Assembly: GCA_040285825.1 (NCBI GenBank)
Contig: JAUPSS010000013.1
Coordinates: forward strand, 310,001-374,000
DNA length: 64,000 bases
Origin: Eukaryota sp. TZLM1-RC
Lineage: Eukaryota; Metamonada: BaSk clade
Direction of reading: 5' to 3'
Shown in pieces: positions 41,561-51,178 of the stretch. The translations under genes were made by a program, and so were the position numbers. The notes under the pieces are model-generated. The model saw nothing but the letters and a program-made list of their open reading frames with translations. It had not been told where the DNA came from and ran no database searches. Every line of letters starts with the position of its first letter. The stretch's first letter is position 1.

Positions 41561-43537
41561 CTAAGGACCAGGACCCAGTGTTCTGTCCAAGTTATAACCT
41601 GCAGAGATTAAGGTCAAATGAGTCAATGCTTGAGGAAAGTTACCAAGTAGTCTCCCATCAATCCCTATCTCTTCTGCAAAAATACCCAAATGATTGGATA
41701 ATGACAAGCCCTTCTCAAACATTAACCTGGCCTTGCCCAGTTTTTTCTTATCTCCCTGTGAGCAGCTCCTTGTGTAGGCTTCAACCAACCAGAAAGTGGC
41801 CAAACAGAAAGTACCTTCTTGGGAAGAAAATCCATCATACAACTCTTCATGATTGTATCTAAACACTAGTCCATCAAGAAAGAGTCCTCCTTCAGCTGGA
41901 GCTTTCATGATTTGCTCAAGAGTAGAAAGCATACGTGGGTCATGTGGAGATATGAAGAAAGTGAGTGGCGCAACTATGATCAACAGAGTGAGACCAACAT
42001 ACGTAGAATAGAAGCGTCCAAGCTTTCTGCTTCAAAGTGTGCCGTGTATGCACCTCTTCTTTCATTCCAGCCATTCTTTTGAATAGTCAAATATATCTCA
42101 TCTCGTGCTTTCTTGTACCTTTCATCACATGGCAGAGACCTCTTCTCAGCTAATCTGACGGCTCTATCTAGCGCTATCCAGCTGCAGATCTTTGAGTAGG
42201 TGTGATGTCGTTGTGTGGTACGGGGTTCCCAAATGCCAGAATCTACATCTTGCCAATGATCAACCACAAAATCACATAATTTGGTTATCTGAGACAAGCA
42301 TGTTGTAAGCGTTACATACCTTGCACCATGTTTCAAATGATATCTGGGTGGCATATTTGTTGCCGAGATAAATGGTATCCAAAAGCTCACCATATATATC
42401 TGAGGTCAATACAAACATCTCCCATACCTAGCTGAAACTGTTCCTTTGCTGCGTTCCCAATCCTCACCGGTCGGCTATTCATGTAACCCGATAAATGTGG
42501 TAGTTCTTGTTCGTCAGGGACAGCACCTCCATGTATTGTGTACATAGGATATAACTTCCCCTCTTCTTCTGCATTATCAATTAATTTGGATAGAAACTCC
42601 ATGAAAGAGTCAGTCTCCTCAGTAAATCCCAGTCTAATCAAAGCATACAGCACGAACGCGGCATCTCGCAGCCATACAAATCTGTAGTCAAACTGCCGAT
42701 CACCACCTATACTTTCAGGAAGAGAAAACGTACTTGCTGCAATGATGGCCCCTGTGGGTTTAAATGTCAATAGTTTCAACAACAGGGCTGATCTGATCAG
42801 TTGTTCGCGCCATCGGCCACTATAACTGCATTTTCCGATCCATGAATGCCAGTAGTTTAAGGTTTTTGTAAGGTTGGATTCCACGTGTGAAGGTATTACG
42901 GATAGTGTTTCATCTGAACAAAATGTGTTGTGTGTCATTAATAAAAAGGTAGTTTCTTCCCCTTCTTTGAGTGTAAATGTGCAGGTCATGTCACCAGTTT
43001 GATTGACAGTCAGTTTCCCAATCAAATTTTGATCACAGTTTAATACTAAACATCCATGATTTTGTGTACGAAAACGCACCCTAGACCCTTCTAATTCAGC
43101 TGTATGTGGCTCTCTCGCATAATCAAACCTATGATGACGGGACACGTGATAAAATACCTTGGTGCACACTTCATTTGAAAAGTCATCTCACCACGAATCA
43201 CTCTCACACGCCTGTAAATCTGGCGAAATTCTTCTCGATCGAAGTCCATGCTCATCCAGTCGGTAATATCAGCAAGACCTTGATGAAAGATGCGGGTGAT
43301 GAGAACGTTTGTGTTAAAGTGGTACATTTGTTTAGTACGAACAGCAATATTTGAATCAACTTTGGGGTAAATTGACCAACTTCCACCTTTTTCACAGTCC
43401 AAAAGTGATGCAAAAACTGAGGGAGAATCGTGATATGGAAAACATAAGAAGTCAATCGAACAGGTGCTTGATGATACGAGAGCAGTGGTATAACAATCAC
43501 CAATCACTGCATAATCGGCAATATCCGAGTATGGCAT
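41561..43537 (-). CDS. GH15 glycoside hydrolase (glucoamylase/trehalase type), five exons
   Basis: Exons 43537-43158, 43128-42428, 42399-42320, 42288-42003 and 41973-41561 give 619 residues, normal for intracellular GH15 enzymes. Introns are 29, 28, 31 and 29 nt, all starting GTAT and ending AG. Each splice restores a family motif: CAPRFDYARE, FQLDIYGELLDTIYL, WCKITKLCDFVVDHW and SILLAPLTFF. GH15 enzymes release glucose (or split trehalose) with inversion of configuration. Landmarks: YAVIGDCYTTALVSS at the N-terminus, FDYRFVWLRDAAF in the substrate-binding site, SGIWE (acid Glu) and SSQEGTFCLATFWLVEAY (base Glu). It ends NFPQALTHLTLISA plus 13 residues. No signal peptide is seen, so it is probably cytosolic. 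The exact substrate is not decided by sequence. Confidence 0.92.
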
Positions 43538-43664
43538 GTAAGGGAGCAGGATATCAAGTGAGATGATGTCTCTACAGTAACATCTCAAGGAGTTACATTT
43601 GTATAAACAAATTATATGCCATTAGAGATGCTTTTATTTCCTTGTGACACAACATGTGCAGAAG

Positions 43665-43737
43665 TCACTCGTAGCACAACCGGCAGTGCGCTCGACTGTT
43701 AATCGAAAGGTTGTGAGTTCGAGTCTCACCGAGTGAG
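43665..43737 (+). tRNA. tRNA-Asn (GTT)
   Basis: 73 nt. Acceptor TCACTCG pairs with CGAGTGA, discriminator G. D arm GCAC/GTGC, anticodon stem with loop CTGTTAA giving GTT, T arm GTGAG-TTCGAGT-CTCAC. A TTTTTT run follows within 5 nt, a normal Pol III terminator. Confidence 0.93.
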
Positions 43738-43919
43738 TAATTTTTTCAATTGGTGAGTTGCAAAAAATGATCTTATAACTAATGTCAATAAATGAATTAT
43801 GTTTATTTAATATCCACCAAAGAATATGTCAGAAAAACAATAATCAAAAGAAAATAAAAAACTTTATTTTCAATAAACACAATCATTTCAAATAAATTAA
43901 TATAAGTCTTGGAAACAAC

Positions 43920-45206
43920 TTATTTCCTTTCGACATGAGCCCGAATTCTATATATACAAGTATAATCACCTCCATAATTATCATCAAATTTAAATAATAT
44001 TTTCTTACACATTCTCGGAATACTGACTTTGAAATTCTGCTCAGATTGACCCTCAAGGTCATAAATGCCGGAAACCAGTTCAAAATGATGAGGCGATTGA
44101 CAAATCACTGAAAACAATTTTGGTGAAGTTCTAAAATCAACCAAATTTTCCCTTGAAGTGTGATCCAATCCGATAAACCTTACCAAATATTCAGCGTTTA
44201 ATTCCACGGTGACGTGACCCTTATTACCCTTAAAAGGCCAACATTGTCCTGGATAAATTTGGTCGCTCAAAATACGGTTGATTTGAGGAACATTCTGACC
44301 TACTACACGTAATAATAAAGAACTTGGTTTAAAAGAAGGAGAGCTTTCACGTGTGTTGATTGTTACCAAAGTGGAAGGTACCAAAATATTAGGAAATTCG
44401 AAAGGGTCAAAAAGTGGTTTGACCTTGGTTGAAAGCTCAGAAGTGATTGATTTTTTGATTGACTCAGAAAATTCTGATAGAATTGTTTGGTTGACGTTTA
44501 CATGGCGGGCTTTCAGATCATCAATTATTTTTGATTGATTCGCTAAAATTTCAGAAAGTGGGTCAATGTTGTCGGAAATGATTGATTCAATCACAGTCTG
44601 ATTGAGCCGCAGGTTACCCAAAGTTTCACTTAAACGTGTCTCGTGCTTGTCAACGACATTTTTGATCTCATTTACCAAATTTTCAAGTTTTGATATACGT
44701 TCATCTACATAATCCTGATTAATTTCGGAAATATTGACCAAAATTTCATTCAACTCACCCCTAAACCTACCAACTTCACTGCTCAATTCCATGACTGTTT
44801 TGTCAACAGTATCAACTCGGTTGGTGAGATTGGTGACGTCTGGAGAAGAGTGAATGGGTTGGATGAAGGGAGAGAAAGTCTTGACGCAAATGAAAAAGAA
44901 AAGTGTAGTGAGAGAGACAGAAACGAAGAGGTACATAATGAAGGAAGAGGGTCGACGGTTGGTGAAACGGGAGATGGAATCGGAGAGGATGACGCGTCCA
45001 AGGAAGAGGGCAAGGGAGGAAAAAAGGAGGGTGGACCAGACAGAAATGGAGATGGAGAGGCCTGTGAGTTTGAATATGGGGAGCGAGAATGCTGTCACTG
45101 CAAAAATGGTGAGAAAAAGCTTGGGAGTGAATATGAGCTGTTTGTCCTCTTCAACAGGGGCTATGGACCCACTGCGAGATCGAGTTTCATAATGATGAGT
45201 TGACAT
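43920..45206 (-). CDS. SUN-domain nuclear-envelope protein
   Basis: 428 residues from MSTHHYETRSRSG (45206); an ATG 33 nt upstream is in frame but lies in the likely promoter. The N-terminus is polar. Three hydrophobic segments follow at about residues 26-45, 48-70 and 90-112. A coiled-coil region comes next (VDERISKLENLVNEIKNVVD and similar heptads). The last 140 residues form a SUN domain: PGQCWPFKGNKGHVTVEL, FIGLDH, PKLFSV, then NYGGDYTCIYRIRAH at the very end. SUN proteins sit in the inner nuclear membrane and bind KASH peptides to form the LINC bridge. The terminal Y-x-C-x-Y-R-x-R-x-H strand is the KASH-binding edge. It is divergent to MCM4. Confidence 0.9.
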   Translation of the reverse strand: MSTHHYETRSRSGSIAPVEEDKQLIFTPKLFLTIFAVTAFSLPIFKLTGLSISISVWSTLLFSSLALFLGRVILSDSISRFTNRRPSSFIMYLFVSVSLTTLFFFICVKTFSPFIQPIHSSPDVTNLTNRVDTVDKTVMELSSEVGRFRGELNEILVNISEINQDYVDERISKLENLVNEIKNVVDKHETRLSETLGNLRLNQTVIESIISDNIDPLSEILANQSKIIDDLKARHVNVNQTILSEFSESIKKSITSELSTKVKPLFDPFEFPNILVPSTLVTINTRESSPSFKPSSLLLRVVGQNVPQINRILSDQIYPGQCWPFKGNKGHVTVELNAEYLVRFIGLDHTSRENLVDFRTSPKLFSVICQSPHHFELVSGIYDLEGQSEQNFKVSIPRMCKKILFKFDDNYGGDYTCIYRIRAHVERK

Positions 45207-45256
45207 TAGCAGCACAAAAATGTCAATTTCCTTTAACACCCCTATATCTACACCAG
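45207..45256. promoter_or_regulatory. Bidirectional promoter region between SUN gene and MCM4
   Basis: Only 50 bp separate the chosen start codons of two divergent genes, so both promoters must overlap each other or the neighbouring coding sequence. No TATA box is visible. Confidence 0.5.
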
Positions 45257-47398
45257 ATGGCCTCCTCAGACGTAGTTGAACAGTTCACTCTCTTCTTTAG
45301 GTCATTCTTTATAAATGATGTAATATATTATCACGAGCTTTTGGCTGAAATACATCTTGATGCCGACCCGGTTCTTCCTTTGGATGCTCATCATCTTCAA
45401 AGCCATGACAGTTTCCTCTACAAAAACCTTGTCAACTCCCCTGAAACATACTTTCCCCTTCTCAACAAAGCCGCCACATCCGTAGCCCGTGAAATTCTTG
45501 TCAATGACAACGTGACCAACATGGACCCATCCACTCTCTTCATCACAGTCCGTCCTTTCAACCTCTTACCTACTGAATCCCGTAACCTCAAGGACCTCTC
45601 CCCCTCTGACATTGACTCCCTCATCACTCTCACAGGCATGGTTACACGTGTGTCTGCCGTCATACCCGACCCAGTCAGAGCTTTCTTCCAATGCACAGTT
45701 TGCTACCACTCCACCACAGTCGCCCTCACTACTTCTTCCCGCTTTGAACCTCCCAGTTTATGTACGCAGTGTCAGAAGCGTAACACTTTCAGAGTGGTTC
45801 ACAACGCCTCAACTTATGTGGACAAGCAAGTAATTAAACTTCAAGAATCTCCTGATCACGTAGAAGATGGTTCAATCCCAACCACAATTACGTGTATTTT
45901 CTACAAGAATCTTGTTGACTCTGTCCGTCCTGGTGATAGAATCGATCTGACTGGTGTTTATAAGGCAAGGGGAATTAAACCAAGCTCGAAAAAACGAAGT
46001 ACTAGAGTGGTTTTCACCACTTATCTAGAAGGTGTATCTGTCCGCAAACTGGATAAAAGGCTAGGCGAGGACACGTCGTCTTTGTATTCAACGATAGACC
46101 CGAGTGAAAATGAAACTGCAATAACATTTAATGAAGAGGAAATTAACCGGTTTAAAACCATTGCAAGTCGAGATGACGTGATTGATTACTTGGTTTCGTG
46201 TATCGCACCTTCTATTTATGGAAACAATGATGTGAAGGAAGGTCTGTTATGTCAATTAGTAGGGGGCACTTCCAAAGATGTTTCCACCACTAACAGTTCC
46301 CGTCTTCGTGGTGAAGTCAATATATTGTTAGTAGGCGATCCCGGAACAGCCAAATCGCAACTTTTAGACTTTTGCCATCGCCTCTCCCCCCGTGGTCTCT
46401 TCACCTCTGGAAAAGGATCATCTGCTGTTGGTTTGACAGCATACGTCACTAGAGATCCCGACACTGGAGAGACTGTGCTAGAGTCTGGAGCTTTGGTTCT
46501 TTCAGATTTGGGAATTTGTTGCATTGATGAATTTGACAAAATGAATGAAGGCTCCAGGACTATTCTACATGAGGCATTAGAGCAACAGACCATCTCTGTG
46601 GCCAAGAGTGGTATTGTTTGCACACTCAATGCTAGAACTTCTGTTTTGGCTGCTGCAAACCCAATTGAAAGTAAATACAATCACAACCTGTCAGTTGTGG
46701 AAAATATCAACATTCCACCCACTCTTTTATCAAGATTTGATTTAATTTATTTAATTCTAGATGTTCCTAATCGTGAATTAGACACTCTACTAGCTCAGCA
46801 TGTGGTTAGTCTTTATTGTGGAACCAAGGTCGAGAGATCGATTCCCGGTGATGACGTTTTGCCAATAGGTGTATTGAGTAAATACATTGCCTATGTTCGA
46901 TCTACAATGTCCCCAAAGCTCACAGATGAATCCGCCGCATTGCTGACAGAACATTACCTTGACATGAGAGTTGCTGGTAACAACAATAGAACAGTTACAG
47001 CTACTCCAAGGCAGCTTGAGTCACTTATTAGAATATCAGAAGCTTATGCCAAAATTAGAATGAGTGACACTGTTGATCCTAAGGATGTGTCGAGGGCCTT
47101 AGAGTTGGTGCAAAATGCATTGAAGCAGTCAGCAACCAATCCAAAAACAGGATTGATTGATTTGGATAAAATTTTGACTGGAAAATCTGCTCAGGATCGT
47201 GAATTTGATCGAGATCTTGAAGATAAAATCAAAGAATTACTAAACGAAAGAGATTCGTGGAGGTTTCAAGAACTCTTTAGGTCAATTAATGAAAGATTTG
47301 AAGTTGGCGCTAATCATTCACAAGTAGAGACTGTTCTTCGCAATATGGAAGGACACTTGGTATCATGGAATGAAGGGGTAATTCGTAAAGTTGGTTGA
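45257..47398 (+). CDS. MCM4: DNA replication licensing factor MCM4
   Basis: 713 residues from MASSDVVEQF; an in-frame ATG at 45200 would add 19 residues but overlaps the SUN promoter. MCM4 is one of six subunits of the MCM2-7 replicative helicase. N-terminal zinc finger C-x2-C-x19-C-x2-C at about residues 146-172, Walker A GDPGTAKSQ at about 360, Walker B CIDEFDKM at about 422, arginine finger LLSRFDLIY at about 490, and a C-terminal winged-helix region. The MCM4 identity, against other MCMs, rests on LKDLSPSDIDSLITLTGMVTR, VIPDPVRAFFQC and KQVIKLQESPD. The long disordered N-terminal tail of most MCM4 proteins is missing. No introns. Confidence 0.95.
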   Translation: MASSDVVEQFTLFFRSFFINDVIYYHELLAEIHLDADPVLPLDAHHLQSHDSFLYKNLVNSPETYFPLLNKAATSVAREILVNDNVTNMDPSTLFITVRPFNLLPTESRNLKDLSPSDIDSLITLTGMVTRVSAVIPDPVRAFFQCTVCYHSTTVALTTSSRFEPPSLCTQCQKRNTFRVVHNASTYVDKQVIKLQESPDHVEDGSIPTTITCIFYKNLVDSVRPGDRIDLTGVYKARGIKPSSKKRSTRVVFTTYLEGVSVRKLDKRLGEDTSSLYSTIDPSENETAITFNEEEINRFKTIASRDDVIDYLVSCIAPSIYGNNDVKEGLLCQLVGGTSKDVSTTNSSRLRGEVNILLVGDPGTAKSQLLDFCHRLSPRGLFTSGKGSSAVGLTAYVTRDPDTGETVLESGALVLSDLGICCIDEFDKMNEGSRTILHEALEQQTISVAKSGIVCTLNARTSVLAAANPIESKYNHNLSVVENINIPPTLLSRFDLIYLILDVPNRELDTLLAQHVVSLYCGTKVERSIPGDDVLPIGVLSKYIAYVRSTMSPKLTDESAALLTEHYLDMRVAGNNNRTVTATPRQLESLIRISEAYAKIRMSDTVDPKDVSRALELVQNALKQSATNPKTGLIDLDKILTGKSAQDREFDRDLEDKIKELLNERDSWRFQELFRSINERFEVGANHSQVETVLRNMEGHLVSWNEGVIRKVG

Positions 47399-47525
47399 GG
47401 TTTATTTAATAAAGATTTTGTAATTTTACGTTGTTTAAATGGTAGTTTTTTTCGAGAAGCCTTTATAAGGAATTTTTTGATCAAAAATGACTGGTAAAAA
47501 AATGAAAGAAGGAAAAAAAATTGAA

Positions 47526-47597
47526 TGCGATTGCCAGGAATCGAACCTGGATCACCCCGGCCACAACGGAGAGTACTGACCATTATACTACAATCGC
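47526..47597 (-). tRNA. tRNA-His (GTG), third copy
   Basis: 72 nt, identical to the copy at 26151 as far as I can read (D arm TGGTCAGTAC). Followed on the minus strand by a TTTTTTT run. Its 5' flank and the adjoining family A LINE sequence match those at 26.0-26.15 kb almost base for base. Convergent with MCM4, 127 bp apart. Confidence 0.93.
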
Positions 47598-47648
47598 CAC
47601 TCATTGTCACAATTTTGTGTGCCTATAAAAGTGACCGTCCTTTTTATG

Positions 47649-48171
47649 GAGCGTTTTTTTCTGATCGCTTTTTACTTCCTCTACATAAAACCGTTTAACT
47701 TAAAACCTGGCTGAACTGCGATCATTGTTTCTATTCTTTCATGTTGATGTCTGAATCAGTTCCTGATTCCAATGGAGTCAAAAGAAAGAACGATAGTCAA
47801 CAAGATGTTCAAGAGGTCCTTTCCACCTCTCCTCCTCAACCTCTTCTCTCTTCATTTTTGGACAAAAAAAAACTTCTGATCAAGAATTTTTGGAAAATCA
47901 CGATGAAAACAAAGTTTGTTCAAAAACGAAGCCACGCTCCTACAGATGCTCAAAGTGTCGACAACAAGAACATAATGCTCGAACATGCCCCAATGTTGGA
48001 AAAAATGATGTGACAAATTCTGAAACAAAATGTAAAAGAAAATTTATTAGAAGAAAAGAGTCTAAGGTAGAACCAATAAATGATTTTCCACAAGTTGTTG
48101 CAAAACCAGTTAACAATCGATTCAAGCACAAAACTTGCAACAATTGTGGTATTTCTTTTAGAAAAAATGCT
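47649..48171 (+). mobile_element. 5' part of a family A LINE with zinc-finger region
   Basis: Carries the family A 5' end and N-terminal protein region: MLMSESVPDSNGVKRKN (start near 47741), the CCHC knuckle CSKCRQQEHNARTC near 47942-47985 and CNNCGISFRKNA near 48135-48170. A frameshift near 47870-47890 splits it (extra A in an A-run). It ends abruptly at 48171, where pogo-like sequence begins. The 5' junction is about 50 bp upstream of the tRNA-His gene, as at 26.1 kb. Confidence 0.75.
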
Positions 48172-48868
48172 TCCATGTTCTCATCTACTTTCCTCCAACC
48201 AGCAGTAATCATGTCAAAGGCTTTTTCTTGCAATTTTGCCATTGCAATGAGGACCCAGCCTGAAAATTCATCCTTGACAACACTGGCCCTTACGTCAAGG
48301 ACAACATCTCTAGGTAAGGCACCATTACGCAATTGTTGTAGAGTCTGATCGCAGCAATAGTTTCCAAACAGTTCTTTTAGGATATCCTTGAATGGTTTGT
48401 TGATTGCAATGTCCAAAACTGAGAATAGATCAGTTGCTGATTTAGGTATATAATAAACATCTATACCAATAGCGTTTAAAATACCTCTCACTTCGAAAGT
48501 CCTATGTGACCAATGGTGGTCCATAACCAGAGCTGCTCTGTCACCATAGTCGTATTTATTTTTTTCGTCAATTGAGAGGTTTTCTCTCACTTTATAAACG
48601 TAATTCGCAACAATTTTTCTTACATATTCCTAAATTGTTTTCGCGTTTTGCCATTTTGTGGAGGTCTTATTTTTTTCACTACTTTCACCAGCAAAACAAT
48701 TTAACCAATCATCAGGGAAATCAATGTTGGGCAATGATCTAGGACTTAAACCTTCAAATATTAAAGACCATGCTAAATGATATGACAAAAAAGTTGGGCG
48801 ATATGAAAAAAATCGCCCAATTAATAGGCGCCCAATTTTTTTGGCGTCCAAAATTTTAGGAAACACGG
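48172..48868 (-). mobile_element. Pogo-like DNA transposon relic
   Basis: Minus-strand frames at about 48765-48632 and 48600-48175 code part of a DDE transposase of the pogo/Tigger/jerky type: ALVMDHHWSHRTFEVRG (second catalytic Asp), GIDVYYIPKSATDLFSVLD then IAINKPFKD (third catalytic region, like the usual QPLD-x-x-V/I-x-x-P-F/L-K). A stop lies near 48632. The DNA-binding N-terminus and first catalytic Asp are missing. A 27-bp terminal sequence (tggcgtccaaaattttagga then aacacgg) ends at 48868, next to a TA dinucleotide and a tRNA fragment, and a short hairpin (gggcgat...atcgccc) lies near 48794-48818. Confidence 0.7.
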
Positions 48869-48892
48869 TACTTACCATTATACTACAATCGC
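48869..48892 (-). pseudogene. tRNA-His 5' fragment
   Basis: The first 24 nt of tRNA-His (GCGATTGTAGTATAATGGTA on the minus strand, then AGTA) up to a TA where the pogo-like terminus starts. The rest of the gene is absent. Confidence 0.8.
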
Positions 48893-48959
48893 CAACATTT
48901 TTTGAGGTGAAGAATAATTATCTTATTCACATGTAGTTTGCTTTCTAACTAAACATTGA

Positions 48960-49150
48960 CAAAAAAATTAAAGCAATGCATGTTTATTCTGGTCAATTTT
49001 CAATGTATTCCTTCAAACACTATTAAAAACACTATTAAAAAAACACTATTAAACACTATTAAAAAGAATGGCAAGTGAAAAGTTGGGTCCACTCTCAGTT
49101 CTCAACCTCATTCCAGTGTTCAAAAGACTACTATGTTTCAACCCCTTGAC
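48960..49150 (-). pseudogene. Thioesterase 3'-end fragment
   Basis: Matches the terminal codons and 3' flank of the gene at 37840-38373 (ttctggtcaattttcaatgt, ccttcaaacactatt) with a small internal expansion of cactattaaaa units. Confidence 0.65.
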
Positions 49151-49289
49151 ACACCGTAATAATAAAACAGTCACCCAAGATGAAAGAAGTTGCAGCTGAA
49201 TTGTGTGGTACATGAATATATTAATTTTATGATAAAGCTATCAAAACAACTGTTTGGGAATATATTAATTTATTTTTTTTAAAACTGGA

Positions 49290-49757
49290 ATATTGATTGA
49301 GACAAAAAACACCCATCTAGAATTCAATATCCTCCAAACAAGCGTCACTATTACTGAACCTACTCACAGCGTTACGTTCATATTCTACACCAATAGCTAA
49401 AAGTGCCTTTGAAATCATTGTTGGAATAGACTTGAAAATGCAAAAAACAATTCTATTTATCCAGAAAGTGGAGTTCATTGTTTTACCAGACTTATTCAGT
49501 AACACTTTTTTAAAATTTTCAAAAAAGTGCAACCCTGAAGGTCCAATATTGCCAAAAAAAGAAATCGCAAACGGCACAAACTAATATTTCACATGTTCCA
49601 CTCTACCTAACTGTGCCACAGGTTCTTCATATTTTTTTATCTTCTTTTTTTCGGCGTTAGATAACGGCGAATCAGCGGAAAACACTAAACGAGCAGCAGA
49701 ATTTTGCAAACATCAGCTGAGACAACGTCTACAACATTGAGAACACCATCGAGCCTC
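49290..49757 (-). mobile_element. Family B LINE 3'-end fragment
   Basis: Minus frame 49577-49317 reads PFAISFFGNIGPSGLHFFEN and ends DACLEDIEF, the family B C-terminus. Broken frames upstream continue to a VVDVV-like endonuclease segment. It ends at the Gypsy element near 49757. Confidence 0.8.
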
Positions 49758-49762
49758 GTGCT

Positions 49763-51178
49763 ATGTTGATAGCAACCCAAATATTTGGTGAAGGAAAGAC
49801 CCAGATTAACCCTGAGTTGTTATCATCACTCCCATCTCACATCAGAAAAGAAATAGACAGGGACATGAAACAGCCACTCCTAAGGATCGACCCAGAACTG
49901 ACGAAACGTTTGGGACCTCCTATCCATCATTATGACTTATTTAGAAGTATGATGATTAGTACTCGTCCATCCGGCTTATCAAGCATGGTCGACCCCCATC
50001 TCATCTCTACATGACAAGGCCAAGGACTTCTAAGACCGGACTTCTTAGACGCTGACCTAATGGTCTTTCTGCTACGCAGGACACAATTTACCTCATATCA
50101 CGAGGCTTGCTCTGCCCTAGCAAAACCATGTATAAATTGGAGAAACATCCACAACAAAGTAGATGGGGAGAACGAATTTGGTAGGTTCGTCGAAGATTTT
50201 GGAGACGTCCTGAGGATGACCACTTATATGGTTGATCACTCCATATCTGCATCAATTAGGGGAAGCAGCAGTTTAATAACCCTCTCAACCGCCCTTATTG
50301 CAGAATATTTTCTCTTGGGTATAGATAATTTTGCCATTACCAAGGAACTGGCAAGCCATTGGACAAGAGAAGATCTATGGGACCCTTCAACAGGTACAAC
50401 TTTGTTAGACCTGATTTCGACCACCAGGAGACACTTTTTAGCTTGGTGCCAAACAACAGGAAATAGGCACACCATGGGACTTTTGAGAAAACAAGCTGAA
50501 AGAGAAGAAGACATCCCATTAGGCCTTTCGACCATGAGAACGTTCTCTAGAGGAGAAACCCCATCTGGTCCAGGTGCTAAACGTCGCTCGGGAGGCGGGT
50601 CCAAAGGAACTCCCCAAAACAAATATGTCCCAAAAAGACATGAACGAAAGGGATCTAAGTTCTGTACATTCTGTAACGTCACCGAAGGAAATAATCCTAT
50701 CGGTCACACGGTTTTCGAATGCAAAGACCCCCGTTGTACCAGGAGCAAGGTACCAAAAGAATTGAGGTTTAAGATCGGCGAGGCTGATCAGCCTGCGAGA
50801 AGTGGCAGCGTAGTTAGAGGCCGAGGTGGCCGTGGTAGACGTGTCTCTAGGTTCAGAGGTAGGGGCCGAGGTGGCCATTTTAGGGGACATAAAGGTAGAG
50901 GTCAGTATAGACCTATTTATTACATAAATACACAAGAGGATACATCATCAACATCATCCCCTTCTGAGAACGTGTCAGCTAGTTCGAGCATGACCTCTCA
51001 CAGACGGATTGACTGTTTCAGCAACAGGGTCAGAAATACAGGAAACTTTCCCAATCGGAAACAAATCAACGCAATCAATCATAATCAATCAATTGCCGAT
51101 TTCGGAAACCCAGTTAACAACTCCAACAGCTCAACAATTCTTACTAAATCCTCTACAATTCCACAAACCCAGCTCTGA
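49763..51178 (+). pseudogene. Gypsy gag with RG-rich tail
   Basis: Two frames in the same phase (49763-50014 and 50060-51178) are separated by a TGA at 50012. Capsid-like helices come first (INWRNIHNKVDGENEFGRF). Then comes a cysteine cluster (CTFCNVTEGNNPIGHTVFEC) instead of a typical CCHC knuckle, and an arginine-glycine tract (RGRGGRGRRVSRFRGRGRGG), probably for RNA binding. It overlaps the pol frame by 170 nt, with pol in the +1 phase. Confidence 0.7.

Noticed and set aside
43091-43588. GH15 gene read as a multiply frameshifted pseudogene
   Set aside because: All four breaks coincide with short GT...AG introns whose removal restores conserved motifs.
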